From Solirubrobacterales bacterium (GTDB lineage: Bacteria > Actinomycetota > Thermoleophilia > Solirubrobacterales > 70-9): a stretch of DNA of 49,023 bases. The notes under the pieces were generated by a model. It saw nothing but the letters and a program-made list of their open reading frames with translations. It was not told the DNA's origin and made no database searches. Of the stretch, positions 34,258 to 42,821 are shown one piece after another. Made by a program: the position numbers and the translations under genes. Positions within the stretch are counted from its first letter, which is position 1. Each line of letters begins with the position of its first letter. The stretch lies in the NCBI GenBank assembly GCA_020438425.1, contig JAGQUQ010000010.1:1-49023 (forward strand), written 5' to 3'.

Positions 34258-34824
34258 TCATAAAGCCAGTTCGGGAGCCAGATCCAGCAACAATCCGACC
34301 GGCAGGCCGATCACGTTGGCGATGTCGCCATCGACGCCGGCCACGAGGGCCGATCCGCGACCCTGGATCGCGTATCCCCCGGCCCGCCCGCGCCACTCAC
34401 CGCTGGCAAGGTAGCGGCCGATTTCCGCTTCACCCAGTTCCCGGAAGCGGACCAGTGACTCGGCGACCCCGGTTCGCTCCTGCCCCGGCCCCGGTCCGAT
34501 GATCGCCAGGCCACTGAGAACGCGGTGGGTCCGCCCCGAAAGACGGTTCAGGTATTCCCGCGCCTCGGCCTCGTCCTTCGGCTTGCCGATGATGGAGTCT
34601 TCGAGCACCACGTCGGTGTCGCAGCCGATCACGAGGCGACCCGGAGCTTCATCGGCAACCGCGCGGGCTTTCAGGAGTGCGTTTTCAAGGACGACTTCGG
34701 CCGGATCCCCCAGCACGATCTCCTCGACTCCCGAGACCCGAACTTCGAACCCGATCCCGATTCGCTCGAGTATCTCCTTCCGCTGCGGCGAGCCGGAAGC
34801 GAGGATGACCCCGGACCGGCTCAC
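34258..34824 (-). CDS. maf: Maf/HAM1-like nucleotide pyrophosphatase
   Basis: 188 aa from a GTG at 34824 that overlaps the tetR stop (GTGA). The start MSRSGVILASGSPQRKEILERIG is the classic Maf nucleotide-binding loop. VIGCDTDVVLEDSIIGKPKDEAEAREYLNRLSGRTH and GGYAIQGRGSALVAGVDGDIANVIGLPV follow. Maf proteins hydrolyse dTTP, UTP and modified nucleotides and are linked to septum control. The common QR-S-W variations cannot be assigned to a subfamily here. In many bacteria maf sits beside mreB or mreC, as here. Confidence 0.92.
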   Translation of the reverse strand: MSRSGVILASGSPQRKEILERIGIGFEVRVSGVEEIVLGDPAEVVLENALLKARAVADEAPGRLVIGCDTDVVLEDSIIGKPKDEAEAREYLNRLSGRTHRVLSGLAIIGPGPGQERTGVAESLVRFRELGEAEIGRYLASGEWRGRAGGYAIQGRGSALVAGVDGDIANVIGLPVGLLLDLAPELAL

Positions 34825-35387
34825 CGGGTCGAGTCTGTCGCCCGGACCAGGGTGTCCATCGCCCTGATCGCCCGGTCGATCTCCGGTTCGGAGCGGACGG
34901 CGATGTTGCCCCACTCGTAGGCCATTCCGATCTGGGTCAGCACGTCGGCGAGCTCGGCTGCCTTTTCGCCTTCCCAGCCGGGGCGGGTCTTCTCGATTTC
35001 GGCTTGAAGTTCCGTGGTGATCGCGGTCGAAACCCCCGAGCCCGGGGCCAGCATCACGCGAAGGCCGAGTTCCGGCTCGGTCTGGATCAGGTGACGCAGA
35101 GGGGCGAACCCGGCCGTGGTGACCATGAAGCGACGCATCCCGTCCAGAATCCGCTCGAGCCCTTCTCCTTCGGCTTCGTCGATCGCGGTACGGATCACCT
35201 CGATCACCATCCCGGAAAGCATTTCCGAGATCAGTTTGTCGCGATCGCCAACCCAGCGGTAGAGGGTGGTCCGTCCGATCCCGAGCTCGAAGGCAAGCGA
35301 CTGCATGTCGACCCGTTCGAGCGCCAGGTAATGGCGACGCGCCAGGCGAATCGCGTCATCGCGCCGGACTTTCTCGGAAACGCCCAC
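34821..35387 (-). CDS. TetR-family transcriptional regulator (QsdR-like)
   Basis: 188 aa from a GTG at 35387. A helix-turn-helix covers about residues 12-55 (MQSLAFELGIGRTTLYRWVGDRDKLISEML). The C-terminal ligand-binding half has ILDGMRRFMVTTAGFAPLRHLIQTEPELGLRVM and FALGV-like helices. The 'YRWVGDRDKL' recognition region resembles QsdR-type TetR regulators; that label is tentative. It overlaps maf by 4 bp. TAGGAT lies 6 nt before the start. Two large inverted repeats lie 60-155 bp upstream and could be its operators. Ligand and targets unknown. Confidence 0.85.
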   Translation of the reverse strand: MGVSEKVRRDDAIRLARRHYLALERVDMQSLAFELGIGRTTLYRWVGDRDKLISEMLSGMVIEVIRTAIDEAEGEGLERILDGMRRFMVTTAGFAPLRHLIQTEPELGLRVMLAPGSGVSTAITTELQAEIEKTRPGWEGEKAAELADVLTQIGMAYEWGNIAVRSEPEIDRAIRAMDTLVRATDSTR

Positions 35388-35393
35388 GCAGCA

Positions 35394-35399
35394 ATCCTA
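35394..35399 (-). promoter_or_regulatory. Putative -10 box of tetR
   Basis: TAGGAT on the minus strand, 6 nt before the GTG at 35387. Confidence 0.4.
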
Positions 35400-35448
35400 G
35401 ACCCGCCCCGGGACCAGACGTCCGAGCCCCCGGATCAGGTGGGTATGA

Positions 35449-35470
35449 GAGTTGTCTATATAGACAACTC
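35449..35470. promoter_or_regulatory. 22-bp perfect palindrome, probable operator
   Basis: Half-site GAGTTGTCTAT is followed by its exact inverse, with no spacer. It lies 62 bp upstream of the tetR start, between tetR and ndk. The size and symmetry fit a dimeric regulator such as TetR; the bound protein is not known. Confidence 0.65.
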
Positions 35471-35497
35471 CGATAGGCACCAGCCCCGGATCGGGAG

Positions 35498-35544
35498 GAG
35501 TGTGTCGACTTTCCTCACCGACAGTGATGAAAGTCGACACACTC
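35498..35544. promoter_or_regulatory. Long hairpin with 16-bp perfect stem
   Basis: GAGTGTGTCGACTTTC (35498-35513) and its exact inverse (35529-35544) enclose 15 nt that themselves pair TCAC with GTGA. No U-tract. It could be an operator, a terminator for ndk, or a small structured RNA. Confidence 0.6.
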
Positions 35545-35587
35545 GGAAGTCTGGGCGCGTTGCCCGGCCTGACCTGCTGCCTCATGT

Positions 35588-35615
35588 GAAAGGGCGGCCT
35601 TTTGGCCGCCCTTTC
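35588..35615. terminator. Terminator downstream of ndk
   Basis: A 12-bp perfect stem, GAAAGGGCGGCC/GGCCGCCCTTTC, around a TTTT loop, 32 bp after the ndk stop. It is the strongest single hairpin in the gap and fits ndk termination. Confidence 0.65.
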
Positions 35616-35646
35616 GGTGCTTCAGGTGCTTGCTGGTACTTCGGGG

Positions 35647-36054
35647 CTAGATGCCCTCGGGGAACCAGATCGCGATCTCGCGGGCGGCGGACTCGTCCGA
35701 GTCGGAGCCGTGGACCATGTTGAAAGTCACTTCGAGGGCGAAATCTCCGCGGATCGAGCCGGGAGCGGCCTCGACCGGGTTGGTGGAACCGATCAGCTGC
35801 CGGGCGGCGACGACTGCCTCGGGACCTTCGAGTACGGCGGCGACCAGCGGGCCGCCGGTGATGAACTCGACCAGTTCTCCGAAGAAGGGCTTCTCCTTGT
35901 GCTCGGCGTAGTGCTCGTTGGCGATCTGTTCGGTCGCGGTCAGTTTCTTGAGGGCGGCGATGCGGAGGCCCTTGCGCTCGAAACGGGCGAGAACTTCACC
36001 GGTGAGGGCGCGTTCGAAGGCATCGGGCTTGACCAGGATGAGAGTCTGGGACAT
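35647..36054 (-). CDS. ndk: Nucleoside diphosphate kinase
   Basis: 135 aa, standard Ndk. It starts [30 protein letters not shown] and carries the phosphohistidine in [12 protein letters not shown] (His about 115). Kpn-loop and substrate residues ([22 protein letters not shown]) are present. It balances NTP and dNTP pools using ATP. GGAG lies 9 nt before the ATG. It follows the zinc-ribbon gene by 64 bp and a hairpin lies in that gap. A strong stem-loop lies 32 bp after its stop. Confidence 0.97.
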   Translation of the reverse strand: MSQTLILVKPDAFERALTGEVLARFERKGLRIAALKKLTATEQIANEHYAEHKEKPFFGELVEFITGGPLVAAVLEGPEAVVAARQLIGSTNPVEAAPGSIRGDFALEVTFNMVHGSDSDESAAREIAIWFPEGI

Positions 36055-36085
36055 GTGGTGGTACTCCGTGTGGTTGGTGTTGGTT

Positions 36086-36115
36086 CGGGGCTACGGGCCA
36101 GCGGGCCCGACCCCG
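36086..36115. terminator. Hairpin between zinc-ribbon gene and ndk
   Basis: An outer CGGGG/CCCCG stem encloses GGGCC-AGC-GGCCC. It is GC-rich with no U-tract. It may terminate the zinc-ribbon transcript before ndk. Confidence 0.35.
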
Positions 36116-36118
36116 GTA

Positions 36119-36880
36119 TCAGTTGTCGCCGCGGTTGATCGGCTCGGACGAATCGTCGCCCTCGACCGTGACCCTGCGGCGGGCCGAACGCGGGGCGCGC
36201 GGCTTTTCGGCCGGATCGTCGCCGGAGGAACGGGAGACCCGACGGGTCGATTCCTCGCTGCGATCCTTGGATGAAGAACGGTTTTCCTTGGCCGACGCCT
36301 CGGCCGGCGCCTTGCCGGACCGGCGACGACGCTCGTCCTGCTGCTCGGGCCTGTCGGATCGTCCGGACCTGGACGAGGATCGGCTCGTTGACTCACCCTT
36401 GGGTCGCTTCGAGCCGCTCCTGGAAGAGCGCTTCGGGGCGATCAGGGTAGTTTCGCAGTAGGGGCAGACCTTCCAGTTGAGACCGACCGGCTTCGAGCAG
36501 GTGGGGCAAGGCTCCTTGAGCCGGGTGCGGCAGGCCGGGCAGCGAATGAAGTCGCTCTCGACCGGCGAGCCACACTTGTGGCAGGAAGAGTGCTTGAGGT
36601 GGCGGAGCCTCACCTCGGACTCGTTGATGTCGGTCTCGCGCTCGCGGATGTCGTCGAGGAACTCCGGCGGGCGGAGGATCGTGTAGACGAGAGTGCCGAC
36701 GAAGGGGAAGAAAGAGGCGGCGGTGGCGCAGCCGACCAGGAAGGGATCGGCGATCCGGCGGCGGGCGTCGGTGAAGGTGAACACGATCAGGGCGATCCAG
36801 ATCGCGACCAGCATCAGGATCACCAGGGTGACGGCCAGGTTCAGTGCGGTGTTTTCAATTCCGAAGATGGCGAGAGGCAT
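36119..36880 (-). CDS. Membrane protein with zinc ribbons and disordered basic tail
   Basis: 253 aa. Two membrane helices (about 10-35 and 45-67) are followed by a cytoplasmic zinc-ribbon pair: CHKCG...CPAC and CPTC...CPYC (about 100-145). From about residue 150 the protein is a Ser/Arg/Lys/Glu-rich low-complexity tail rich in RSS, SRS and RRRR patterns. Such double zinc ribbons with a TM pair occur in actinobacterial membrane proteins of unknown function. The gene follows a 39-aa ORF by 6 bp, so the two are probably coupled. No catalytic motif is seen. Confidence 0.82.
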   Translation of the reverse strand: MPLAIFGIENTALNLAVTLVILMLVAIWIALIVFTFTDARRRIADPFLVGCATAASFFPFVGTLVYTILRPPEFLDDIRERETDINESEVRLRHLKHSSCHKCGSPVESDFIRCPACRTRLKEPCPTCSKPVGLNWKVCPYCETTLIAPKRSSRSGSKRPKGESTSRSSSRSGRSDRPEQQDERRRRSGKAPAEASAKENRSSSKDRSEESTRRVSRSSGDDPAEKPRAPRSARRRVTVEGDDSSEPINRGDN

Positions 36881-36886
36881 GGCGTG

Positions 36887-37006
36887 CTAGAGGAACATCC
36901 TTCCGAATAGGTACCCGATGCCGAAAAAGACGAGGATCACGATCGCCACGACCGCAGCGACCAGCGCCATCATCGACAGCAATTGGGAGCCAGTCTGACG
37001 ATTCAC
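36887..37006 (-). CDS. 39-aa single-helix membrane protein upstream of zinc-ribbon gene
   Basis: GTG at 37006, TAG at 36889-36887. The peptide MNRQTGSQLLSMMALVAAVV then continues VAIVILVFFGIGYLFGRMFL: a short polar N-terminus and one strongly hydrophobic helix with a Gly-rich end. It is only 6 bp upstream of the zinc-ribbon start on the same strand, so it is likely translated with it. The spacer has no obvious Shine-Dalgarno, and an internal ATG (36973 or 36970) would leave a 27-28-aa helix. Small-ORF status is inferred from composition and context. Confidence 0.55.
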   Translation of the reverse strand: MNRQTGSQLLSMMALVAAVVAIVILVFFGIGYLFGRMFL

Positions 37007-37076
37007 CTGCTAATCGTGACATAACCGGCGGTTACCCAACCGGCTGGCTTGGCTCCTGACAGTCCTTGCCCGGCGA

Positions 37077-38327
37077 TCACCCGCCCGCCCCGGACATCGC
37101 GCCCGGAGCAAGGAGGAAGTGGGATCCGGTTATCAGGACCGTCCCACCGGCTTCCAGAGCCATTTTGCGAGCCTTCTCGACCGCCTCGGCCGGGCTCGCA
37201 GCAGTCGAGGAGGGCAGATCGAGTCCGGTCGCGATCCGGCTCAGCTCCTGCGGTGCCCAGGCCCGCGCACCGGGCCGCCCCCAGGCCGCCAGGGCCTCGT
37301 CCGGCAAGCCCGTGAAAACAACCGATCGGAGTGAACGGGCCAGCTCGGCCAGCATTCCGGGAGCATCCTTGTCGGCCAGGACGCCGATCACACCGAAAAC
37401 CGGCCCGTCGCCCGCCGCTTCGGAAAGCGACTCCGCCAGGGCGCGGGCACCGGCGGGATTGTGAGCCACATCGGCCAGCACCAGCGGATTCTCGGCCAGC
37501 TTCTCGAGCCGGCCGGGAATGACCATCCCGGACACCGCCTGTTCCGACTTGGAGCGTGAAGTCTCACCGAGGAAGCAGGCGGCGGCTGCCTCGGCGACCG
37601 CAAAGTTCGTGCGCTGGAAACTTCCACCCGCCGAATCGACCTCCCGGATCTCGCATTCCCTCTCCTGGGCCGTGGCGCGAGCGAGCGCCTTCACCTCGGG
37701 TGAGAGCGGACCGGTGACCAGGATGCTGCCGGGTCTGAGCACGGCGAGCTTCTCGACCGCGATCTCCTGCTCCGTATCCCCGAGATACTCGGTGTGGTCG
37801 AGACCGATCGAGGTGAGCACCGTGGCCAGCGAGTTGATCGAGTTGGTCGCGTCGAGCCTCCCGCCAAGGCCGGCTTCGATCGCGGCGACCTGCACCCCGG
37901 CTTCGGCCAGGGTCAGGAAGGCGGCGGCAGTAGCCAGTTCGAACTGGGTGACCTCCTCGCCGTCCAGCCTGTCATTGACCCGCGCTGCGGCTTCTGCGGT
38001 TCTCTCCACGCATTCGGCGAAAAGGTCGGGTTGCTCGCCGCCGGAAATCACGACCCGCTCCGACCAACGGGCCAGATGAGGCGAGAGCGAGCAGCCGGCC
38101 CGGTAGCCGTGGGCCTCGCAGATCGCGGCGATCATCCTCGAAACCGACGACTTGCCGTTGGTCCCGACCACATGGATCGTCGCGTAGGAGTCCTGCGGCC
38201 GGCCGAGCTCGTCGCTCAGCATCTCCATCCGCTCGAGGCCGAGCTTCCAGCCGATCGGCTCCAGCGAGTTGAGGCAGGTCTCGGCGTCGAACGGGCTTTC
38301 GGGGGCCTCGTCGGCGGGGCCGGTCAC
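37077..38327 (-). CDS. folC: Bifunctional folylpolyglutamate/dihydrofolate synthase
   Basis: 416 aa. The P-loop is HVVGTNGKSSVSRM (about 52-65). FolC motifs are GCSLSPHLARWSERVVI, IEAGLGGRLDATN and TSIGLDHTEYLGDTEQEIAVEK; the C-terminal Rossmann-like domain has VLADVAHNPAGARAL and TGSHFLLAP. It makes dihydrofolate and adds the polyglutamate tail. It lies 7 bp after valS, the conserved valS-folC order. Confidence 0.95.
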   Translation of the reverse strand: MTGPADEAPESPFDAETCLNSLEPIGWKLGLERMEMLSDELGRPQDSYATIHVVGTNGKSSVSRMIAAICEAHGYRAGCSLSPHLARWSERVVISGGEQPDLFAECVERTAEAAARVNDRLDGEEVTQFELATAAAFLTLAEAGVQVAAIEAGLGGRLDATNSINSLATVLTSIGLDHTEYLGDTEQEIAVEKLAVLRPGSILVTGPLSPEVKALARATAQERECEIREVDSAGGSFQRTNFAVAEAAAACFLGETSRSKSEQAVSGMVIPGRLEKLAENPLVLADVAHNPAGARALAESLSEAAGDGPVFGVIGVLADKDAPGMLAELARSLRSVVFTGLPDEALAAWGRPGARAWAPQELSRIATGLDLPSSTAASPAEAVEKARKMALEAGGTVLITGSHFLLAPGAMSGAGG

Positions 38328-38334
38328 CGGTGCC

Positions 38335-40881
38335 TCAGCCGAGTTCGGCCAGTTCGGCCTGAAGCCGCTCGACCTTCTCGCGTTCCTCGGCCACGACCTC
38401 GGCCGGGGCGTTCTCGACGAATCGCTCGTTGGAGAGCTTGCCTTCGATCTTCTTCAGTTCCGTTTCGAGCTTGCCGCGACGGGTTTCGATCCTGGCGGTA
38501 ACCGCTTCCATGTCGAGCTCGTCGGAGGGCAGGATGCCGAAGCCGGCGACGGTAGCGACCGGATCACCATCAACCGCGCCGATGTTGACCCGGCCGAGCC
38601 GCGGCACGAATTCCGGAACCGAACCGGGATCACCGGCTGCGTCAAGCACGACCTTGGGCGGAACGCCGGCCATGTCCCGCCAGCCGCGGAGCTGCCGGGT
38701 GATCCGGATCGCCTCGCCGAACTCGGCCTCGACCGCCCTGGCGACCCTCGAGGAATCGGCTTCAGGGAAGGGATGGACGACCAGGCGGCCTTCGCGATAA
38801 GGGTGGTATTCCCAGATCGTTTCGGTCACGAAGGGCATCACCGGATGGGCCAGGGCCAGGGTCCGTTCCAGCGCGTGAAGCAGCACCTGGCTGATCTCCG
38901 GGTCGCCGTCATAGATCCGCGGCTTGGCGATTTCCAGGTACCAGTCGCAAAGGTCGGAGAAGACGAAGGAGTAGAGCTCCTGGGCCGCATGGGCGAAGTC
39001 GTACTCGTTGATCAGACGGGTGTAAGTCTCGATCGTCGACTCGAGCCGGGAGAGGATCCATCGGTCCTCGAACGCGATCGGATCGCCCGGGACCGCGCGC
39101 TCGGCTGGCGCTTCGGTGTTGAGCAGGATCAGCCGCGAGGCATTCCAGAGTTTGGTTGCGAGGTCACGGCCCTGCTGGACCTTGGCATCCGAGTAACGAA
39201 CGTCCTGGGTCGATGACATCGCCAGCAGGCCGAAGCGAAGCGCGTCGGCCCCGTGCTCATCGATCTCGCCGAGCGGGTCGATCCCGGTCCCGAGACTCTT
39301 CGACATCCGGCGCCCGTCGCGGGCCTGGATCACCGAGTGGACGTAGACGTCCTTGAACGGCACGTCACCGGCGAACTCGATCCCGGTCATGATCATCCGG
39401 GCAACCCAGAGGAAGAGGATCTCCCGCGCGGTGGTGAGGAAGTCGGTCGGGTAGAAGGCCTTCAGTTCGTCGGTTTCATCGGGCCAGCCCAGCGTCGCGA
39501 AGGGCCAGATCGCCGAGGAGAACCAGGTGTCGAGGACGTCCTCGTCCTGGACCCAGCCTTCGCCCTCCGGTTCGACCTCTCCGACATAGGTTTCTTCGCC
39601 GCGGTACCAGACCGGGATCCGGTGACCCCACCAGAGCTGACGGGAAACGCACCAGGGGCGGATCTCCCGCATCCAGTTGAGATAGACGCCCTTCCACTGG
39701 TCGGGAGCGATGTTGACCCGGCCGTCTTCGACCGCTTCGATCGCCGGCCTGGCCAGTTCGTCCATCTGGCAGAACCACTGCAGTGAGATCAGCGGTTCGA
39801 TCCGCTCGCCGGAGCGCTCGGAGAAAGGAACCGAGTGAACGTACTCCTCCTCCCCGCTCAGCACGCCTTCTTCCTTCAGCGCCTTGACCACCTCGACCTG
39901 GGCTTCGGCCACCGTCATGCCTTCGAAGCGCTCGCCGGCCATGCCGGTCATGCGGCCGTCTTCGCCGATCACCGAGATCTCTTCCAGCCCGTGGCGGCGG
40001 CCGATCTCGAAGTCGTTGACATCATGGCCGGGGGTGATCTTCAGGGCACCGGTTCCGAACTCGATGTCGACGTGGTCGTCGGCGATGATCGGCAGGCGGC
40101 GGCCGACCAGGGGCAGGATGCAGTGCTGGCCGATCAGGTCGGCGTAACGCTCGTCCTTCGGGTTCACGGCGACCGCGGTATCGGCCATCATCGTTTCCGG
40201 GCGGACCGTGGCGACGGTCAGGACCCGGTCGCTTCCCTCAACGGGGTAATCGACCGAGAAGAGCGTGTCGGTCATCTCCTCGTTGACCACTTCCAGGTCC
40301 GAGATCGCCGACTGCGAGCCGGGGTCCCAGTTGACCATGTAATGGTCGCGATAGATGTAGCCCTTTTCGTAAAGGGAGGTGAAGACTTTGCGGACCGCGC
40401 GGGCGTAGCCGTCGTCGAGGGTGAAGCGCTCGCGCTCGTAGTCGACCGAGGCGCCGAGCCGCTGGTACTGCTCGCGGATCGAGCCGCCGTACTGTTCCTT
40501 CCACTCCCAGACCTTTTCGGTGAAGGCATCGCGACCGATCTCGTGGCGGCTCACGCCCTCGGACTTGAGCTTCTTCTCGACCACTGTCTGGGTGGCGATC
40601 CCGGCGTGGTCCATGCCGAGAATCCAGAGGGTGTTCTTCCCGCTCATCCGGTTCATGCGGATCAGGGCGTCCTGCATCGAGCCGTTGAGGGCGTGGCCCA
40701 TGTGGAGCACGCCGGTGACGTTGGGCGGCGGGATCGCGATCGAGTAGTTCTCGCTGGCGGATCCTGTCGCCTCGGGATGGAAGTAGCCGCCCTCCATCCA
40801 CTCGGCGAAAATCCGCGCCTCGGTCTCGCCGGGTTCCCACCGGGTGGTCTCTTCCAGCTTCTTTCGTGCCGAGTCGTCCAA
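38335..40881 (-). CDS. valS: Valyl-tRNA synthetase
   Basis: 848 aa from a TTG at 40881 (MDDSARKKLEETTRWEPGETEARIFAEWMEGGYFHPE). HIGH-type motif HMGH at 60-63 (IPPPNVTGVLHMGHALN); the KMSKS loop reads RRMSKSLGTG near 522-526. The editing CP1 region has TVRPETMMADTAVAVNP and a conserved GHDVNDFEIG. A C-terminal coiled coil (RRGKLETELKKIEGKLSNERFVENAPAEVV) matches the ValRS arm. It charges tRNA-Val and edits threonine. The start has no Shine-Dalgarno; TAAGAT lies 8 nt upstream, so leaderless translation from TTG is likely. Confidence 0.96.
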   Translation of the reverse strand: MDDSARKKLEETTRWEPGETEARIFAEWMEGGYFHPEATGSASENYSIAIPPPNVTGVLHMGHALNGSMQDALIRMNRMSGKNTLWILGMDHAGIATQTVVEKKLKSEGVSRHEIGRDAFTEKVWEWKEQYGGSIREQYQRLGASVDYERERFTLDDGYARAVRKVFTSLYEKGYIYRDHYMVNWDPGSQSAISDLEVVNEEMTDTLFSVDYPVEGSDRVLTVATVRPETMMADTAVAVNPKDERYADLIGQHCILPLVGRRLPIIADDHVDIEFGTGALKITPGHDVNDFEIGRRHGLEEISVIGEDGRMTGMAGERFEGMTVAEAQVEVVKALKEEGVLSGEEEYVHSVPFSERSGERIEPLISLQWFCQMDELARPAIEAVEDGRVNIAPDQWKGVYLNWMREIRPWCVSRQLWWGHRIPVWYRGEETYVGEVEPEGEGWVQDEDVLDTWFSSAIWPFATLGWPDETDELKAFYPTDFLTTAREILFLWVARMIMTGIEFAGDVPFKDVYVHSVIQARDGRRMSKSLGTGIDPLGEIDEHGADALRFGLLAMSSTQDVRYSDAKVQQGRDLATKLWNASRLILLNTEAPAERAVPGDPIAFEDRWILSRLESTIETYTRLINEYDFAHAAQELYSFVFSDLCDWYLEIAKPRIYDGDPEISQVLLHALERTLALAHPVMPFVTETIWEYHPYREGRLVVHPFPEADSSRVARAVEAEFGEAIRITRQLRGWRDMAGVPPKVVLDAAGDPGSVPEFVPRLGRVNIGAVDGDPVATVAGFGILPSDELDMEAVTARIETRRGKLETELKKIEGKLSNERFVENAPAEVVAEEREKVERLQAELAELG

Positions 40882-40889
40882 GAAAGCCG

Positions 40890-40895
40890 ATCTTA
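40890..40895 (-). promoter_or_regulatory. Putative -10 box of valS
   Basis: TAAGAT on the minus strand, 8 nt before the TTG start. A TTGACG (40896-40901) next to it on the plus strand could serve the divergent beta-helix gene, but no well-spaced -10 follows it. Confidence 0.42.
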
Positions 40896-40952
40896 TTGAC
40901 GGGCCACCGGGTTAGGGTGTTCGGTACTTCACTGTCTCACCGGGAAGGTTTG

Positions 40953-42797
40953 ATGAAGCGGGCACTGCTGTTGACATGGATTGGCCTTGCGTCAATCGCG
41001 GCTTTCGGGGCCGCGCAGGCGCAGGCCAACACTTACTGCGCGGAACTGCCCGGTGATTCGAGCTGCACCCAGAACTTCACCGGCACCGAGACCTCGGTCC
41101 AGGCGGCTGTCGAGGCGGCCGCCGACAACCCGGGACCAGACACGGTCAAGGTTGGCCCGGGCAATTTCGTCATGCCAACCCCCGTCTTCCTCTCCAGCCC
41201 CGGCGATGACAACAAGCTGACGCTGACCGGTTCGGGAACCGATCCCGGGACCGGGACCGTCCTCTCAGGTAACGATCCGGATTCTCCGGACATCCATTTC
41301 AGTGGCGGCACGGGCTCGAGCATCAACAACCTCACGGTCAGCATTCCCGATGACGCTGGCCCCCAAGACAAGATCGGTCTGGCTCTGGATGACGGCGCGA
41401 CCGGTAGCGGGCTGAACGTCACCTTCGAACAGCACCTGGTCAACGGAGACCCCAGCCTCGCGGTCAGGACGACGGGAGTGAGGCTCGTCGACGGGGCCAC
41501 CCTCAAGGATTCGACCGTCAGGCTCTACAGCAGCAACTTCAACCGCGCGGTGACCGTCTACGGCGGCGGCAACGTGGTCGGCTCCCATCTCAACGCATAT
41601 TTCAATGTCCTGCAGGGGGACGCGACGGGACCGGTGGAGATCCGCAGGTCGACCCTGGAAGCGATCTACTCGGGTGCCCAGACCGAAGGCGGAACCATGA
41701 ACATCCGCGACTCGTTGATCCTGAATCCCGACGGTGGCATCGGCATCGTTGCGGACAACTTCGACGCCCCGGGAAACGTCTTGATCGACGGCTCGACGAT
41801 CCTGGGTGCTCCCGGCTCTATCGGAGCTCAGGTCCAGGCCTTGGGGGAATCGGGCGGTGACAACGGCGTCACCGATTTCCGCCTCAACAACTCGATCATC
41901 TACGGGCAGAACCAAGCCATCGCCTACCAGGAACAATTCGACGCGGGCACCCTTACCATCAACGTCGACTCGTCTGCCTACAACTCGTCCAGGCTTGTCG
42001 AACAGGAAGGTGAGGGCACACCGACGCTCACAATCAAGGAGCCGGTCGAACTCAATGGCGTTGACCCGATGTTCACCGACCCGGGCAACGGCGACTACTC
42101 GCTGAAGGCAGGGTCGCCGCTTATCGATGCCGGCCAGACCACCCTGCCCGCGGCCGGCTCACTCGACTACCCCGGAAACCCGCGCGCCTGCGACGGCAAT
42201 GACGACGGCACCATCCAGCGGGACATCGGGGCCTTCGAGTTCAGGTCCGACCCGAATGACGACTGCACCTATCCGGCGGCTACGGTCGGCGATCCGCAGG
42301 GAACCGCGACCAGCACCAGCCGGACCTTCACCCTCACTTCATCAAAGCCGAACTCGACCTACCTCTGCTCGCTGGACGGGGCGGCATTCACCGCCTGCCA
42401 GACGCCCTACACCGCCTCCGGACTTTCGGTCGGAAACCACAACCTGAAGGTCAAGGCCAGGGACATCTACGGCAACGTCCAGGCCTCCCCGACCGAGAAG
42501 ACCTTCAAGGTCGAAGCGCTGACGCCGGCCGACACCACCGCCCCGAAGGTGATCGGGGTGAAGGCTCCGAAGAAGACAAAGGCGGCCTGGGTCAAGGTCA
42601 GCTTCAAGTCAAACGAGAATAGCTCCGCCTTCAAGTGCCGTTTGAACAAGGGCAAGTGGAAGAGCTGCAAGTCGCCGTGGAAGACCCCGCGGCTGAAGCA
42701 GGGCAAGAACACGATCAGCATCCAGGCCATCGACCGGGCCGGTAACAAGTCCAAGGTTGCCAAGCGAGTCATCAAGAAACTCAGGAAGCGCAACTAG
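40953..42797 (+). CDS. Secreted right-handed beta-helix protein, first of pair
   Basis: 614 aa from the ATG at 40953 (GGGAAGG site upstream). A signal peptide covers 1-25 (MKRALLLTWIGLASIAAFGA, cut after AQA). The next ~370 residues are short strands with IxNLTV, LRDSLI-like repeats, typical of right-handed beta-helix or pectin-lyase-like folds. After a DIGAFEF (choice-of-anchor Q-like) segment come an Ig-like domain (NSTYLCSLDGAAFTACQTPY ... ARDIYGN) and a C-terminal Lys-rich domain, APKKTKAAWVKVSFKSNE...FKCRLNKGKWKSCKSPWK, ending AIDRAGNKSK. No active-site motif is clear. It is divergent from valS by 71 bp. Probably a surface or extracellular glycan-associated protein; function unknown. Confidence 0.8.
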   Translation: MKRALLLTWIGLASIAAFGAAQAQANTYCAELPGDSSCTQNFTGTETSVQAAVEAAADNPGPDTVKVGPGNFVMPTPVFLSSPGDDNKLTLTGSGTDPGTGTVLSGNDPDSPDIHFSGGTGSSINNLTVSIPDDAGPQDKIGLALDDGATGSGLNVTFEQHLVNGDPSLAVRTTGVRLVDGATLKDSTVRLYSSNFNRAVTVYGGGNVVGSHLNAYFNVLQGDATGPVEIRRSTLEAIYSGAQTEGGTMNIRDSLILNPDGGIGIVADNFDAPGNVLIDGSTILGAPGSIGAQVQALGESGGDNGVTDFRLNNSIIYGQNQAIAYQEQFDAGTLTINVDSSAYNSSRLVEQEGEGTPTLTIKEPVELNGVDPMFTDPGNGDYSLKAGSPLIDAGQTTLPAAGSLDYPGNPRACDGNDDGTIQRDIGAFEFRSDPNDDCTYPAATVGDPQGTATSTSRTFTLTSSKPNSTYLCSLDGAAFTACQTPYTASGLSVGNHNLKVKARDIYGNVQASPTEKTFKVEALTPADTTAPKVIGVKAPKKTKAAWVKVSFKSNENSSAFKCRLNKGKWKSCKSPWKTPRLKQGKNTISIQAIDRAGNKSKVAKRVIKKLRKRN

Positions 42798-42821
42798 GCA
42801 ACCGAACACAGGGGATCAGGC

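Noticed and set aside
35397-35585. 62-codon minus-strand frame between tetR and ndk
   Set aside because: It runs straight through both palindromes; the similar peptides on both strands (VVYIDNS) come from the symmetry, not from coding.
40902-40952. Promoter of the first beta-helix gene from TTGACG at 40896
   Set aside because: No TANNNT lies 16-18 nt downstream; TAGGGT is only 11 nt away. Left as unclear.
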